Positions 55,303 to 64,000 of a stretch of 64,000 nucleotides of DNA are shown piece by piece. Location: contig NEVA01000001.1 of NCBI GenBank assembly GCA_002304445.1, forward strand, positions 248,001-312,000. Direction: 5' to 3'. Position 1 is the stretch's first letter; each line of letters begins with the position of its first letter. This DNA comes from Opitutia bacterium Tous-C4FEB (lineage in GTDB: Bacteria > Verrucomicrobiota > Verrucomicrobiia > Opitutales > Opitutaceae). The notes beneath the pieces were generated by a model. It saw nothing but the letters and a program-made list of their open reading frames with translations. It was not told the DNA's origin and searched no databases. The translations under genes and the position numbers were made by a program.

Positions 55303-55743
55303 TCACGGCATAAACCGCGTCGCCCATTCAGCCCGGGCCAACGGCCGCGGCGTCCACTCGCCCCAAATCTGGTAGCGATACCGCGCGACCAATCTGTAGG
55401 CCGCGTCGCGCCAACGTGCCGGGATCACCCGCGCCCAGGAGAGCGCCCGACCCAAGCCGCCGACCGCCCGCGCCGCCGCCAGCGCCCCGTCGGTGCGCAG
55501 CAAAAATTCCGGCCGGTCGCGTCGCGCCCAATCCGGCACGAAGACCAGCGAATCAAAATCTGCCGTCGGCAACCCGTGGGCCCGCAGATACGCCTGCGCG
55601 GTCGGCCCCTGGAGCGGTGCGAACCGCAACACGGCCCGCCGGTCCAGCCTCAGCAGCAAGCGCACGATCCGGTTGCACAGCCCGCATTCGCCGTCGAAAA
55701 ACAGCACCGGGCCCGAGGGAGCGTTGGAAGCAGGCAGGGACAT
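55303..55743 (-). CDS. DCC-family (DUF393) thiol-disulphide oxidoreductase-like protein
   Basis: A 146-residue protein, start ATG at 55743 (MSLPASNAPSGPVLFFDGEC). The DxxCxxC motif is FFDGECGLCNR; LRFAPLQGPTAQAYLRAHGL and SLVFVPDWARRDRPEFLLRT follow, and the end YRYQIWGEW is typical. Family members are thioredoxin-fold proteins of unclear role. It converges on sbtB with a 16-bp gap. Confidence 0.92.
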   Translation of the reverse strand: MSLPASNAPSGPVLFFDGECGLCNRIVRLLLRLDRRAVLRFAPLQGPTAQAYLRAHGLPTADFDSLVFVPDWARRDRPEFLLRTDGALAAARAVGGLGRALSWARVIPARWRDAAYRLVARYRYQIWGEWTPRPLARAEWATRFMP

Positions 55744-55972
55744 CGCGTCGCACCACCACCATGCGCGGCCGCGGCCGAAAAGAAAGCCTCCGCCAGTGAC
55801 CCGCGGAAATAATTTTTCCGGGCAAAACCCCTCGCCAATCCCCGCAGCGAAACCCAAACGTAACGCGGCGCCAATTGCCCTGCCTCGACGTCCAACTCCA
55901 GACTCGCACGTGCTCAATTCTATGCTCTGCCGCCCGCTTCATCCGCTCTCCGCTGCCTTTCCTCTGATCAAT

Positions 55973-58648
55973 ATGCTACGTTCCTATGTCCGCCCCCGTC
56001 CCTCGCTCCCTCTCATCTTCACCGCCACGGCGCTGGGATTATTCGCCTTGGCGCCGGCCCGCGCCCAAATCGCGCTGCCGCCCAAGCCCGACGCGAACGC
56101 CACGGAAGCGGCGGCGGCCAAGAACGCCGAAGCGGTGAAGCTCTCGGTCTTCACCGTCTCGGAGCAACAGGACCTCGGCTACGAATCCATGCAGACGACC
56201 TCCGGGATGCGCACCGTGCAGGACCTCAAGAATGTCGCCAATTCCATCTCGATCATCAACGCGCAGTTCATCGAAGACATCGGCGCCACGAACCTCGACG
56301 AGATGTCCAAATGGTTCGTCACCGGCGAGGCCAATCCCGACCCCGCCCTCCCCAACAAGGGCATCTTCCGCGGCATCGTGAACAACTACGCCGTGCGCAA
56401 CGGCTGGATCTGGTATTCCCCGATGGAGTCCTACGCCACCGAGCGCGTGGAAATCCTCCGCGGCCCCAACGCCTTCCTCTACGGCGAAGCCGACCTCGGC
56501 GGCGCCAACAACCAGATCACCAAGCGCGGCCTCTTCACCCGCAATCTCAACCGCGTGAAGCTCATGATCGGCAGCAACGAACTGCACCGCGCCGAGCTCG
56601 ATCTCAACCGCCGCCTCAATGACAAGGTCGCCGTCCGCATCGCCGCCGTGCAGCAGAAAAACGAATCGTGGGTCCACCACGTCCGCCGCGAATTCCGCGG
56701 TATTTACGGCGCCGTCACCTACCGCCCGTTCCGCCGGACCACCATCAGCCTCATGGCCGAGCACGCCAAGAGCACGGGCGTCAACGCCCAGGGTCTCTTC
56801 ATCGACGGTTACTCGTTCAACACCGTCACCACGCTCACCAACACCGCCGGCTATGTTTACGTGCCCGCCAGCGGCACGTTTTTCCGCGCCAATACCATGC
56901 GCCGCAGCGCTGGTAGTAATCTTACCGCCATCGATCCGACCATCGTCCCCAAGGACCTCCAAGTCACCGGGCCCAACGGCACCGCCAAGAATTACTACGA
57001 CTCCGTCACCCTCGATGCCGAACACCACATCGGCGAAAACCTCCACCTAATGCTCTCGGGCAACTTCTACCAACAGAAGCTCGACACCTGGGGCGCCGCC
57101 GCCGCCCGCACCATCTATCGCGACCTCTCGCCCACGCTGCCCGGCGGTGCGATTAACCCGAATTTCAACCAACTCTATACCGAGTATTTCCGCACGCGGA
57201 ACATCAACGGCAACATCGTCCGCGACGTCCGTCTCTCCGCTGTCTACGACCTCAAGCTCTCGTGGATGCAGCAGCAGTTCGTCTTCAACGCCCAGCAGCA
57301 CCAAGACAATCCCGGCGCCATGAGGCCGAAGTGGGGCGAATACGTCGATCCCTCCAACCCCAACTTCGTCGGCTCCATCAACACCGCCGGCACCCAAGCC
57401 GCCTTCACGGCCAACCGCGCCACGTTTACCAACAACCGCTTCATCCGCCGCTACTACCTGCGCGACGGCGACGGCGGCAGCATCACCGGCGACCTCGGCC
57501 CGATCCCCGGCGTCTCGGCCTGGTTTCCGGATTTCTCCAACCTCGTCCCCGCCGGCGGCAACCAGATCTCCCGCCGCTTTTACACGCCGTCGCTCGGCGC
57601 CGGCGCATCAGGCAGCTATTTCAACAACCGCCTCTTCACTCTCGTCGGCCTCCGCCAAGATGCCTTCAAGATGAAAACCACCGTCGGCGCCCCGCGCCCG
57701 ATCGCCAACACGTGGGTCAACGACAACATCCCCGGCGCCTTTGCGCCCAACCCTTCCTTCGTTAACTACAAGCTCAGCGGCTCCAATTACGGCGTCGTCT
57801 ACCGGCTCAACGACATGTTCGCCGTCTCCTACAATCGCGCCCAGTCCTTCCGCATCTCCCTCGGCGAGGGCTCCAATCTCTACACCGTCGGTTCCAGGCA
57901 GAGCATCCCAACCGGCGAGGGCTCCGACATGTCCGCCCGCTTCACGCTCCTCGGCGGCCGCCTCGAGGCCAACCTCACCCGCTACGACAACTACCAGCCC
58001 AATGCCCGCATTTCCCCGGCTCCGGTCGTCGCTATCCGGGATGAGGTCGCCGCGATCTTCCCCACAACCTTCAATCCCACCGGCACCGACTACCAAAAGC
58101 TCACCACCAGCGGCTATGAACTGGAGTTGATCGCCAACCTCACCCGCACGTGGCGCCTCTCCCTCAACGCCTCGACCAACGAGCTCGTCACCGAGGACCG
58201 GCTGCCGTTGTTGAAGAGCTTCCAATCCGAGGCCCGCGCCCTCAACCGTGCCACCCCGTTGCTCGACACGTTCCTCCTGAATTTCCCCGAGGGCGTGCCC
58301 AACGCCGGCTACACCAAGACGCGTTTCAACGTCTTCACGCGCTATGAATTCCCGCGCGGTGCGCTCAAAGGCGTCTACATCGGCGGCGGTGCCAACTGGC
58401 GCGACCGCACGTTCCGCGGCAACGGCACGCCCGTTCAGGGCTCGCCGGTCCAGGCGCTCTGGTCGCCTTCCTACACGCTCATCAGCGTCCTCGCCGGCTA
58501 CCGCACCAAGATTCTCAACCGGCCCACGACCTTCGCCCTCAACGTCGATAACGTGCAGGACACCGACTACTACGTCTCCGCGACCCTCAACACCGGCTCG
58601 TGGGGTGCGCCGCGTAGCTTCCGCTTCTCCACGTCGATCGACTTCTGA
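55973..58648 (+). CDS. TonB-dependent outer-membrane receptor
   Basis: An 891-residue receptor; ATG at 55973 gives MLRSYVRPRPSLPLIFTATA and a signal peptide ending near APARAQ. An ATG at 55922 in frame is an alternative. The mature N-terminus has VKLSVFTVSEQQDLGY (probable Ton box). The plug reads TVQDLKNVANSISIINAQFI, ATNLDEMSKWFV and TERVEILRGPNAFLYGEADL. A C-terminal barrel ends in FRFSTSIDF with the terminal aromatic. Ligand unknown; no degradative gene is adjacent. It has its own terminator. Confidence 0.92.
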   Translation: MLRSYVRPRPSLPLIFTATALGLFALAPARAQIALPPKPDANATEAAAAKNAEAVKLSVFTVSEQQDLGYESMQTTSGMRTVQDLKNVANSISIINAQFIEDIGATNLDEMSKWFVTGEANPDPALPNKGIFRGIVNNYAVRNGWIWYSPMESYATERVEILRGPNAFLYGEADLGGANNQITKRGLFTRNLNRVKLMIGSNELHRAELDLNRRLNDKVAVRIAAVQQKNESWVHHVRREFRGIYGAVTYRPFRRTTISLMAEHAKSTGVNAQGLFIDGYSFNTVTTLTNTAGYVYVPASGTFFRANTMRRSAGSNLTAIDPTIVPKDLQVTGPNGTAKNYYDSVTLDAEHHIGENLHLMLSGNFYQQKLDTWGAAAARTIYRDLSPTLPGGAINPNFNQLYTEYFRTRNINGNIVRDVRLSAVYDLKLSWMQQQFVFNAQQHQDNPGAMRPKWGEYVDPSNPNFVGSINTAGTQAAFTANRATFTNNRFIRRYYLRDGDGGSITGDLGPIPGVSAWFPDFSNLVPAGGNQISRRFYTPSLGAGASGSYFNNRLFTLVGLRQDAFKMKTTVGAPRPIANTWVNDNIPGAFAPNPSFVNYKLSGSNYGVVYRLNDMFAVSYNRAQSFRISLGEGSNLYTVGSRQSIPTGEGSDMSARFTLLGGRLEANLTRYDNYQPNARISPAPVVAIRDEVAAIFPTTFNPTGTDYQKLTTSGYELELIANLTRTWRLSLNASTNELVTEDRLPLLKSFQSEARALNRATPLLDTFLLNFPEGVPNAGYTKTRFNVFTRYEFPRGALKGVYIGGGANWRDRTFRGNGTPVQGSPVQALWSPSYTLISVLAGYRTKILNRPTTFALNVDNVQDTDYYVSATLNTGSWGAPRSFRFSTSIDF

Positions 58649-58702
58649 ACGCGCAAAACGCCGGACGCGCCTATGCGCCGTCCGGCGGTTGCATTGCTTT
58701 CC

Positions 58703-58730
58703 AGCCGCGGTTTTTGCCGCGGCTTTTTTT
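58703..58730 (+). terminator. Intrinsic terminator after the second TonB receptor
   Basis: AGCCGCGG and CCGCGGCT form a perfect 8-bp stem around a six-base loop and are followed by TTTTTTT, about 55 bp after the receptor stop. An additional GCCGGACG/CGTCCGGC pair lies just upstream. Confidence 0.9.
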
Positions 58731-58745
58731 GCGGGCTGACGGGGA

Positions 58746-59150
58746 TCAGTTCACCGCGATCTTGCGCGGCTTCAGCGCCTCGGTTTTCGGGAGCGAAAGC
58801 CTCAGCACGCCGTCGCGCAACTCGGCCGCCACCGCATCGGCATTGATCGCGTTGTCATGCGCGAGGACCAACTCGTAGGCCACGTCGGCCGTCTCCCGAT
58901 GGAGCGCAGTCCACCCGGCTGGCGATCGCCACGAACGCCGGCCGAGGACCCGGACCAAGCCGTCCTCGAGGGTCAGCTCGAGTCCGTCTTTGTCCACGCC
59001 GGGCAAGTGCACGGTGACGCCGTAAGCTTCGGCCGTTTCGTTGATCTCGAAGACCGGTTTGCGGGTGGGAACCGTCACTGTGGACGCCGAATCGGCAGTG
59101 GCTGCGGGTTTACGACTCAGCGCGGGAATGATGGAATTTAACAGGCTCAT
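58746..59150 (-). CDS. Hsp20-family small heat-shock protein
   Basis: A 134-residue protein beginning MSLLNSIIPALSRKPAATAD. The alpha-crystallin domain covers about 35-130: FEINETAEAYGVTVHLPGVD, KDGLELTLEDGLVRVLGRR, AELRDGVLRLSLPKTEALK, ending RKIAVN. The A-x-x-x-n-G-V/I-L motif is intact (AELRDGVLRL). It lies 57 bp downstream of another hsp20 gene and is probably co-transcribed with it. Confidence 0.94.
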   Translation of the reverse strand: MSLLNSIIPALSRKPAATADSASTVTVPTRKPVFEINETAEAYGVTVHLPGVDKDGLELTLEDGLVRVLGRRSWRSPAGWTALHRETADVAYELVLAHDNAINADAVAAELRDGVLRLSLPKTEALKPRKIAVN

Positions 59151-59207
59151 AGCAGTATGGGTTTTGATTGGAAATTTTGTAACGGAGGGAAACGAGCGAC
59201 CGGGCGC

Positions 59208-59663
59208 TCAATTCACCGCGACGGTGATTTTGCGCGGTTTAGATTCTTCGCGTTTCGGCAGCGTGACCGTGAGCACCCCGTGCTCGCTGGCGGCCGAGAT
59301 CTTGTCGGTCTGCACTTCCGCGGCGATGGGAACGGAACGACTCAGCGAGCAAGACTGCTCGGCTTGGTCCGCCACTGCCGGCGTCTTGCGTGTGGCGAGG
59401 AGGGTGAGCGTGCCGTCGGTGAATTCGACGCCGATGTCGGCTCGGTTCACCCCGGGCAGCTCAGCGCGGACGTAGACGTTGGCGTTGTCCTCGAACAAAT
59501 CGACCGGGAAGCGGCCGGCCGTCGACGCGGGCTCATGACCGAGCGCAGACTCAAACAAACGGTCGATTTCGGTCTCAAGGCCTGACCACGGCGAGCGTTG
59601 AAAGCTGCCAAAGGCCGGCGTGAAGTTGCGGACACTGGGATAGGTATATCGGACGATTCTCAT
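59208..59663 (-). CDS. Hsp20-family small heat-shock protein
   Basis: A 151-residue protein; ATG at 59663 gives MRIVRYTYPSVRNFTPAFGS. The N-terminus has FQRSPWSGLETEIDRLFESA, then the alpha-crystallin domain: FPVDLFEDNANVYVRAELPG, VNRADIGVEFTDGTLTLLAT, SASEHGVLTVTLPKREE-like end (SAASEHGVLTVTLP). It should hold unfolded proteins. It leads a two-gene hsp20 unit. No CIRCE or clear heat-shock promoter was seen in the 286 bp to the aminotransferase gene. Confidence 0.94.
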   Translation of the reverse strand: MRIVRYTYPSVRNFTPAFGSFQRSPWSGLETEIDRLFESALGHEPASTAGRFPVDLFEDNANVYVRAELPGVNRADIGVEFTDGTLTLLATRKTPAVADQAEQSCSLSRSVPIAAEVQTDKISAASEHGVLTVTLPKREESKPRKITVAVN

Positions 59664-59949
59664 GGTAATGATTGGATTGATTAGCGTGTTTTTGCTCGCG
59701 GGCGGGATGCCCTCGGAGCGCCGAACCTTTCGCACATTCGATGCCGGACTAAGCCGAAGATATCTCGCTACAATACAGAGATTTGTCTGAAACCAGCTTC
59801 AGGCCGTGTGCGAAAATTGCGCGCCTGCGCCGTCGCACCCGAGCAAAATCGACCCGGCCCCGTGCAACACCGCTCTCGCTTCGGCCTTAACCGCGGAAAA
59901 TTCGTGCTCCGCCGCCCAAACCGTGGTTCGTTTCGCGCACGCTTACACC

Positions 59950-61104
59950 ATGACCTTCGACTTCGAAACGCCCCACGTCCGCCTCGGCACCGATTCCCAG
60001 AAATGGCAAAAGTATGCCAGCCGCGACATCCTCCCGCTCTGGGTCGCGGACATGGACTTCAAATCGTCGCCCTCAATTTTGGCCGCGCTGCACGCCCGCG
60101 TCGACGAAGGTATCTTCGGCTACTCCCGCCCGGTGAAGTCCACCGTCGATGCCGTCGTCGATGCCTGCGCCCGCAACTATGGCTGGCAAATCGACGGCTC
60201 GTGGATCGTCTGGCTACCGGGGCTCGTTTGCGGGCTCAACGTCACCGCCCAAGCATTCGCCCAAAGCGGCGATGCCGTGCTCACCCTCACGCCGGTCTAC
60301 CCCCCGTTCATGAGCGCACCGAAAAATTCCGCGCGCGTATCCACGCAAGCCCCCTTTGTTTTCTTCGCGGGCCGCTGGGAAATCGACTGGGCCGCACTTG
60401 AACGCGCCGTCACGCCGCGCACCAAACTTTTCTACCTTTGCAATCCGCACAACCCCCTCGCCCGCGTCTGGCGCCGCGACGAACTCACGCACCTCGCCGA
60501 ATTTTGCGAACGCCACAACCTCGTGCTCTGCGCCGACGAGATCCACTGCGACCTCATCCTTGATCCGACGCTGCCCCATATTCCCGCCGCCTCGCTCTCA
60601 CCCGCACTCGCCGCGCGCACGCTCACGCTGATGGCGCCGAGCAAGACCTACAACGTCCCCGGCCTCGGCACATCCTTTGCAATCATCAGCGACCCGACGT
60701 TGCGCGCCCAATTTGTGCGCGCCACCGCCGGCATTGTGGCCGAAGTCACTTGCCTCGGTTTCACCGCCTGCGAAGCCGCCTATCGGGACAGCGAGCCATG
60801 GCGCCAGGCCTTACTCACCACGCTGCGCGGCCATCGCGATTTCCTCCTCGATTTCATCGCGCGCGAACTTCCCGGCATCCGCGTCGAAGCGCCCATCGAG
60901 GCCACTTATCTCGCTTGGCTCAACGTGACCGATCTCGGCCTCGCCGATCCCATCGCTCACTTCGAAAAACACGGGGTTGGCCTGAGCGACGGCACCTATT
61001 TCGGCGCCCCGCCGGGCCACTACCTGCGCCTAAATTTCGGCTGCACCCGCGCCACGCTCACCGAGGCGCTTCGACGCATGAAGACCGCCATCGCCGCCCG
61101 TTAA
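59950..61104 (+). CDS. MalY/PatB-type cystathionine beta-lyase/aminotransferase
   Basis: A 384-residue fold-type I PLP enzyme from the ATG at 59950. Landmarks: LPLWVADMDFKSSPSILAAL, GIFGYSRP, WIVWLPGLVCGLNVTAQAF, PVYPPFMS, FYLCNPHNPLARVW, CADEIHCDLI and MAPSKTYNVPGLGTSFAI with the PLP-binding Lys. The usual GRVW after CNPHNP is changed to LARVW. It should cleave cystathionine/cysteine C-S bonds; PatB/MalY group by sequence. Confidence 0.92.
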   Translation: MTFDFETPHVRLGTDSQKWQKYASRDILPLWVADMDFKSSPSILAALHARVDEGIFGYSRPVKSTVDAVVDACARNYGWQIDGSWIVWLPGLVCGLNVTAQAFAQSGDAVLTLTPVYPPFMSAPKNSARVSTQAPFVFFAGRWEIDWAALERAVTPRTKLFYLCNPHNPLARVWRRDELTHLAEFCERHNLVLCADEIHCDLILDPTLPHIPAASLSPALAARTLTLMAPSKTYNVPGLGTSFAIISDPTLRAQFVRATAGIVAEVTCLGFTACEAAYRDSEPWRQALLTTLRGHRDFLLDFIARELPGIRVEAPIEATYLAWLNVTDLGLADPIAHFEKHGVGLSDGTYFGAPPGHYLRLNFGCTRATLTEALRRMKTAIAAR

Positions 61105-61353
61105 CTCGCCCCTGGCCTCGGTGCCCTTTTTCAACGTCCCGTTCTCAACCGAGCCAGATATCTCGTAATGCGTGGCACGGGATTCGCGGCCGATCTCTCT
61201 GGGTTATCGGCAGCACACACCCGACGGGGCGCCCCCGTATCACCCTAGGTCTTGCCGGTTTGGTTATATCTCGTTTGGCCGGTATCTCCGAGCCTGTGAC
61301 ACCGCCTTGGGAGTTGCGGGGTCAACGGCGGCAAACCACGTTTGAGGCCGTCC

Positions 61354-62466
61354 ATGCGCATCGGGCCTTACCAGCTTTCGTCGAATCTGTTTCTCTCGCC
61401 ACTCGCGGGTTATACCAACCTGCCCATGCGGCTCACCGTGCGTGAACTCGGCGGACTCGGCTGGGCCACCACCGATTTGGTCAACGCCCGTTCATTGATT
61501 GAGCGCAACCGCGTCGCACTCCAGCTCGCCGCCTCGTCGCCCGAAGACCGTCCGCTGGCGATTCAACTTTTTGGGAGCGTGCCCGAGGAGATGCGCGACG
61601 CCGCCGTGATTTGCCAGGAACTCGGAGCCCAGTCGGTCGACATCAATATGGGCTGCCCGGTAAAGAAAGTCGTCAATATCGGCGGCGGCTCCGCCATGAT
61701 GACCGCGCTCGACAAGACCGCGTCGCTCGTCCGCGGCATGATTGCCGCCGTGAAGATTCCTGTCACGGCCAAGATGCGCCTCGGCTGGGACGACGACAAT
61801 CTCACCGCGCCCGACCTCGCGCGCGTGCTCGAGGACGTGGGGGTCGCCGCGATCTTCGTCCACGGCCGCACCCGGGCGCAGGGCTTTTCCGGCACGGTCA
61901 ATCTCGCCGGCATTCGCAGCGTGGTGGAAGCCGTCAAAAGCATTCCCGTCATCGGTAATGGTGACGTGACGACTCCCGCCGCCGCCCAACACATGTTTGC
62001 CGAAACCGGTTGCGCCGGGGTGAGCATCGGACGCGGCGCCTTCTACGATCCTTGGATTTTCCGGCGCACCGAACATCTTTTACGGACCGGTGAACTCTTG
62101 CCCGAGGCGACGTTTGCCGAGCGGATCCGGGTGCTGCGCCGCCATTTTGAACGGTACATCGAGTTTTACGGCGAGGACCATGGAGCGCGGCTTTTTCGCA
62201 AAGTCGCCCCGTGGTATGCGAAGCGTTTCGGGCCTTCAAAACTGTTCAAGCAGCGCATCGTTTCCATCGCCTCGCGGGCGGATTTTGAGGCCGCGCTCGC
62301 CGAATACATCACCTGGCGTGCGCCCTTCTGCGACGAACACGGCGAGTCACTGCCGAAGTATTCTCCCGCGCCGATGGTCGCGTCATTCATGCGCGATCCG
62401 GCTGATGTCGAAGTGTTCTCGCGCGAGTCGATCCCGGTGCCCAAGGGCCCGGTTGACACGTGGTGA
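61354..62466 (+). CDS. dusB: tRNA-dihydrouridine synthase (DusB type)
   Basis: A 370-residue FMN enzyme from the ATG at 61354 (MRIGPYQLSSNLFLSPLAGY). Motifs: SPLAGYTNLPMRL, IQLFGSVPEEMRDAA, DINMGCPVKKVVNIGGGSAM with the catalytic Cys, VTAKMRLGWDD, FVHGRTRAQGFSG and IGNGDVTTPAAA. The C-terminal helical domain follows. It should reduce uridines in the tRNA D-loop. The 249 bp upstream (61105-61353) holds no gene. Confidence 0.93.
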   Translation: MRIGPYQLSSNLFLSPLAGYTNLPMRLTVRELGGLGWATTDLVNARSLIERNRVALQLAASSPEDRPLAIQLFGSVPEEMRDAAVICQELGAQSVDINMGCPVKKVVNIGGGSAMMTALDKTASLVRGMIAAVKIPVTAKMRLGWDDDNLTAPDLARVLEDVGVAAIFVHGRTRAQGFSGTVNLAGIRSVVEAVKSIPVIGNGDVTTPAAAQHMFAETGCAGVSIGRGAFYDPWIFRRTEHLLRTGELLPEATFAERIRVLRRHFERYIEFYGEDHGARLFRKVAPWYAKRFGPSKLFKQRIVSIASRADFEAALAEYITWRAPFCDEHGESLPKYSPAPMVASFMRDPADVEVFSRESIPVPKGPVDTW

Positions 62467-62469
62467 GAC

Positions 62470-62493
62470 GCGCCGCGCCCGGTCACGCGGCGC
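62470..62493 (+). terminator. Hairpin after dusB
   Basis: A perfect 8-bp stem GCGCCGCG / CGCGGCGC with an 8-base loop begins 3 bp after the stop. It lacks a T-tract, like the hairpins after the first TonB receptor and the fucosidase. Confidence 0.4.
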
Positions 62494-62546
62494 ACCCCTG
62501 ACGGCGCGGGATTGCGCGCTGCCCCGCGCGGCGTAATCATTTTTCC

Positions 62547-63227
62547 ATGCCCACCGTCAGTCACTTCTGGGAACTCATTCTCGGCACGATCATCGCGTTG
62601 ATCCCGATGATCAACCCGCTTGCTTCGGCCCCGACGTTTCTCGCCATCACCGAGGGCGATACGCACGAACGGCGTCTACAGCAGCTGCGAATGGCGTGCG
62701 TCTACATGGTCGCGATCCTCGTGAGTTTCCTGATCGGCGGCACGTTTATCATGGGCTTTTTCGGCATCTCGATCCCAGGTTTGCGCATCGCAGGCGGTTT
62801 GCTCGTCGCCGGCATCGGCTCGACCATGCTGATGGCGGCGCCCCGCGAGGTCTTCACCGACGATGCCGCCCAACAGGCGGCGCGCGCGAAGCGCGACGTC
62901 TCGTTCTCCCCGCTCGCGATGCCGATGCTCAGCGGCCCGGGCGCGATCGCGGTCACCATCGGCTTTACCTCGCTCGCGACGGGCTGGCTCGACTACGTCG
63001 CGATCATTCTCGGCATTCTAGTCGTGGCGGCGATCACCTACTGCACCCTGCGGCTGTCGGAGCGCGTGGTGCTCGTGATCGGCACCAACGGCATGAACGC
63101 GCTCTCAAAAGTCATGGGCTTTTTGATTCTCTGCATCGGGATTCAGTTTGTGGTGAACGGGGTCGTGGGCATCGCGACCGATCCGGTCTTGCTGCGGGGC
63201 ATCCGAGACGCCGTGCAGCCCCGTTGA
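62547..63227 (+). CDS. MarC-family integral membrane protein
   Basis: A 226-residue protein with six helices. MarC landmarks: LIPMINPLASAPTFLAITEG, FFGISIPGLRIAGGLLVAG, SFSPLAMPMLSGPGAIAVTI, and VMGFLILCIGIQFVVNGVVG. Family members were once linked to antibiotic resistance but no firm function is established. It is followed by a convergent small gene. Confidence 0.92.
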   Translation: MPTVSHFWELILGTIIALIPMINPLASAPTFLAITEGDTHERRLQQLRMACVYMVAILVSFLIGGTFIMGFFGISIPGLRIAGGLLVAGIGSTMLMAAPREVFTDDAAQQAARAKRDVSFSPLAMPMLSGPGAIAVTIGFTSLATGWLDYVAIILGILVVAAITYCTLRLSERVVLVIGTNGMNALSKVMGFLILCIGIQFVVNGVVGIATDPVLLRGIRDAVQPR

Positions 63228-63250
63228 GCGCCCTCCGCTCGAAGCCCGAA

Positions 63251-63499
63251 TCAGTATCGCTTGGAAACTCTCGCTCCGGAGCGATCCACGAAGTTCAGGA
63301 TCCGATTCTCGGCATCGATACCTGCGAACGAAATCGCCAAGCCTTCATCAAGCATCTGCCCCACCCGAATCAGCCGCCCGTTAATCAAGGCGCGCGGAGG
63401 TGAGCCCTGATATACACCGGTGACTTTCGCGTCGGTCACGATGTAGCGAAAACCCGCACTCGCCTCTTTGCTGGATTGAATCTCGGTCGTCACGCTCAC
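63251..63499 (-). CDS. Periplasmic domain of a membrane-anchored protein (likely split from upstream frame)
   Basis: An 82-residue product from a GTG at 63499. It reads FRYIVTDAKVTGVYQGSPPR, ALINGRLIRVGQMLDEGLAI, DRSGARVSKRY, a compact beta-module that by memory resembles C-terminal modules of single-pass Verrucomicrobial envelope proteins. It has no signal or membrane helix, but the overlapping upstream gene ends right after one. Reading this frame back past the GTG gives AIAPRVSVTTEI and then a stop, so a one-base indel near 63510-63525 would join the two into one protein. Confidence 0.6.
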   Translation of the reverse strand: MSVTTEIQSSKEASAGFRYIVTDAKVTGVYQGSPPRALINGRLIRVGQMLDEGLAISFAGIDAENRILNFVDRSGARVSKRY

Positions 63500-63999
63500 T
63501 CTCGGCGCAATCGCGGCCGATCAAATGCTCCGCCGCCCGCCAAACCAAACAGCACCAGATCGCCGACCAACGCGCAAAGCCCAACTTTTTTCCGTCGGCG
63601 CGGGGGAGTAACGACTATCTCGGCCGCCGCGGCCTGATCGCTGGCGACAGCGATTTGGGGAGCCCGGATATGAATGGGAACCGGCGGGCGCGGACCGGCA
63701 CCAAGTGGCGGTGCTATGACCGGGAACGGAGGTGCCGACTCCGGCCTTGAGGCCGTAATTCCTAACGCGGGCGCTTCGAGCTCAGGCTGGGGAGGCAACG
63801 GGGCCCCCTCGGAGGATTTTGTCCTCAGCTTAAACTTCGGCACTTCGCCGTCGCCCAACGCTGCTGAGCCAACACCCGCCGAAAACGACGGGGGCGGAGG
63901 CGGGCGCACCGCTTCGGAATCTGCCGTCAGTTCCGGGGCGGCGGGCGGAGGACTCTCCGGTCCGGCAACCTGAGCCACTCGCGGGCGGAGTTTGATCAT
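63496..63999 (-). CDS. Pro-rich protein with a C-terminal membrane helix (probable 5' half of a split gene)
   Basis: A 167-residue product from an ATG at 63999, at the window edge. A long Pro/Ala-rich segment (about 15-125) precedes basic PPRRRKKVG and one helix (GLCALVGDLVLFGLAGGGAF). It ends abruptly in DRPRLRRE. The stop overlaps the GTG of the next frame by four bases. A cytoplasmic Pro-rich part plus helix without an outer domain is incomplete, which supports a frameshift. The start may lie further upstream, outside the window. Confidence 0.6.
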   Translation of the reverse strand: MIKLRPRVAQVAGPESPPPAAPELTADSEAVRPPPPPSFSAGVGSAALGDGEVPKFKLRTKSSEGAPLPPQPELEAPALGITASRPESAPPFPVIAPPLGAGPRPPVPIHIRAPQIAVASDQAAAAEIVVTPPRRRKKVGLCALVGDLVLFGLAGGGAFDRPRLRRE

Positions 64000-64000
64000 A

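Overview
The window is GC-rich, densely coded DNA that looks like Verrucomicrobiota, most likely Opitutaceae. The pointers are: two TonB-dependent receptors whose mature N-termini carry the LNPFEV / LSVFTV type motif; a GH95 fucosidase; a bacterial SWIB-domain protein; a 33-residue AURKAIP1/COX24-type ribosomal protein; a rhomboid-like protein with an Opitutus/Bacteroidetes-type tail; and dispersed repeats of the ATTCGCGTGATTCGCGGGC kind. This placement is inferred from gene families; no rRNA is present. I found no tRNA, rRNA, CRISPR array or intact insertion sequence.

Layout. 1-4340 (minus): a MacA/MacB-like tripartite exporter with two tandem permeases; the last runs off the window edge. 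4778-7593 (minus): two ROK/ASKHA sugar kinases, one polyphosphate-glucokinase-like, and a SlyD-like FKBP isomerase. 7677-12355: the YbbA-YbbP type ABC system divergent from a TesA-like esterase, as in enterobacteria, but with a GxxExxY gene bounded by inverted repeats wedged between ATPase and permease. 12590-18959 (plus): TonB receptor, a RelE/ParE toxin-antitoxin pair, GH95 fucosidase. 19175-25738: pseudo-rhomboid, WYL regulator, a repeat cluster, an unknown protein, an OppA-like lipoprotein, a small exported protein and an OGG1-like DNA glycosylase. 25743-33936 (minus): polyprenyl synthase, a structured intergenic region, the 33-aa ribosomal protein, an AddA/AddB-like recombination nuclease pair and rpsT.

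34208-38503 (plus): an ISAs1-type transposase remnant, rpiB, a MarR regulator, XdhC and an alpha/beta hydrolase. 38719-43656 (minus): SWIB protein, a heterodimeric ABC exporter and an exported protein. 43814-47643 (plus): HlyD/ATPase/ABC-2 permease exporter and an AbrB/PemK module. 47662-52907 (minus): a 1296-aa metalloprotease-RCC1-Ig surface protein and an MscS channel. 53016-55286 (plus): TerC and an SbtA/SbtB bicarbonate-transport pair. 55303-64000: DCC protein, second TonB receptor, two Hsp20 proteins, MalY-type aminotransferase, DusB, MarC and a possibly frameshifted membrane-anchored protein.

Most genes serve export, envelope function, glycan use and DNA repair. The most distinctive observations are: the GxxExxY gene flanked by inverted repeats, with a second, gene-less copy of the same repeat pair near 21.3 kb; a GTCATC-N5-GATGAC palindrome placed upstream of rpiB/marR and again inside the ABC exporter cluster; and an antitoxin whose expected start codon reads ATA.
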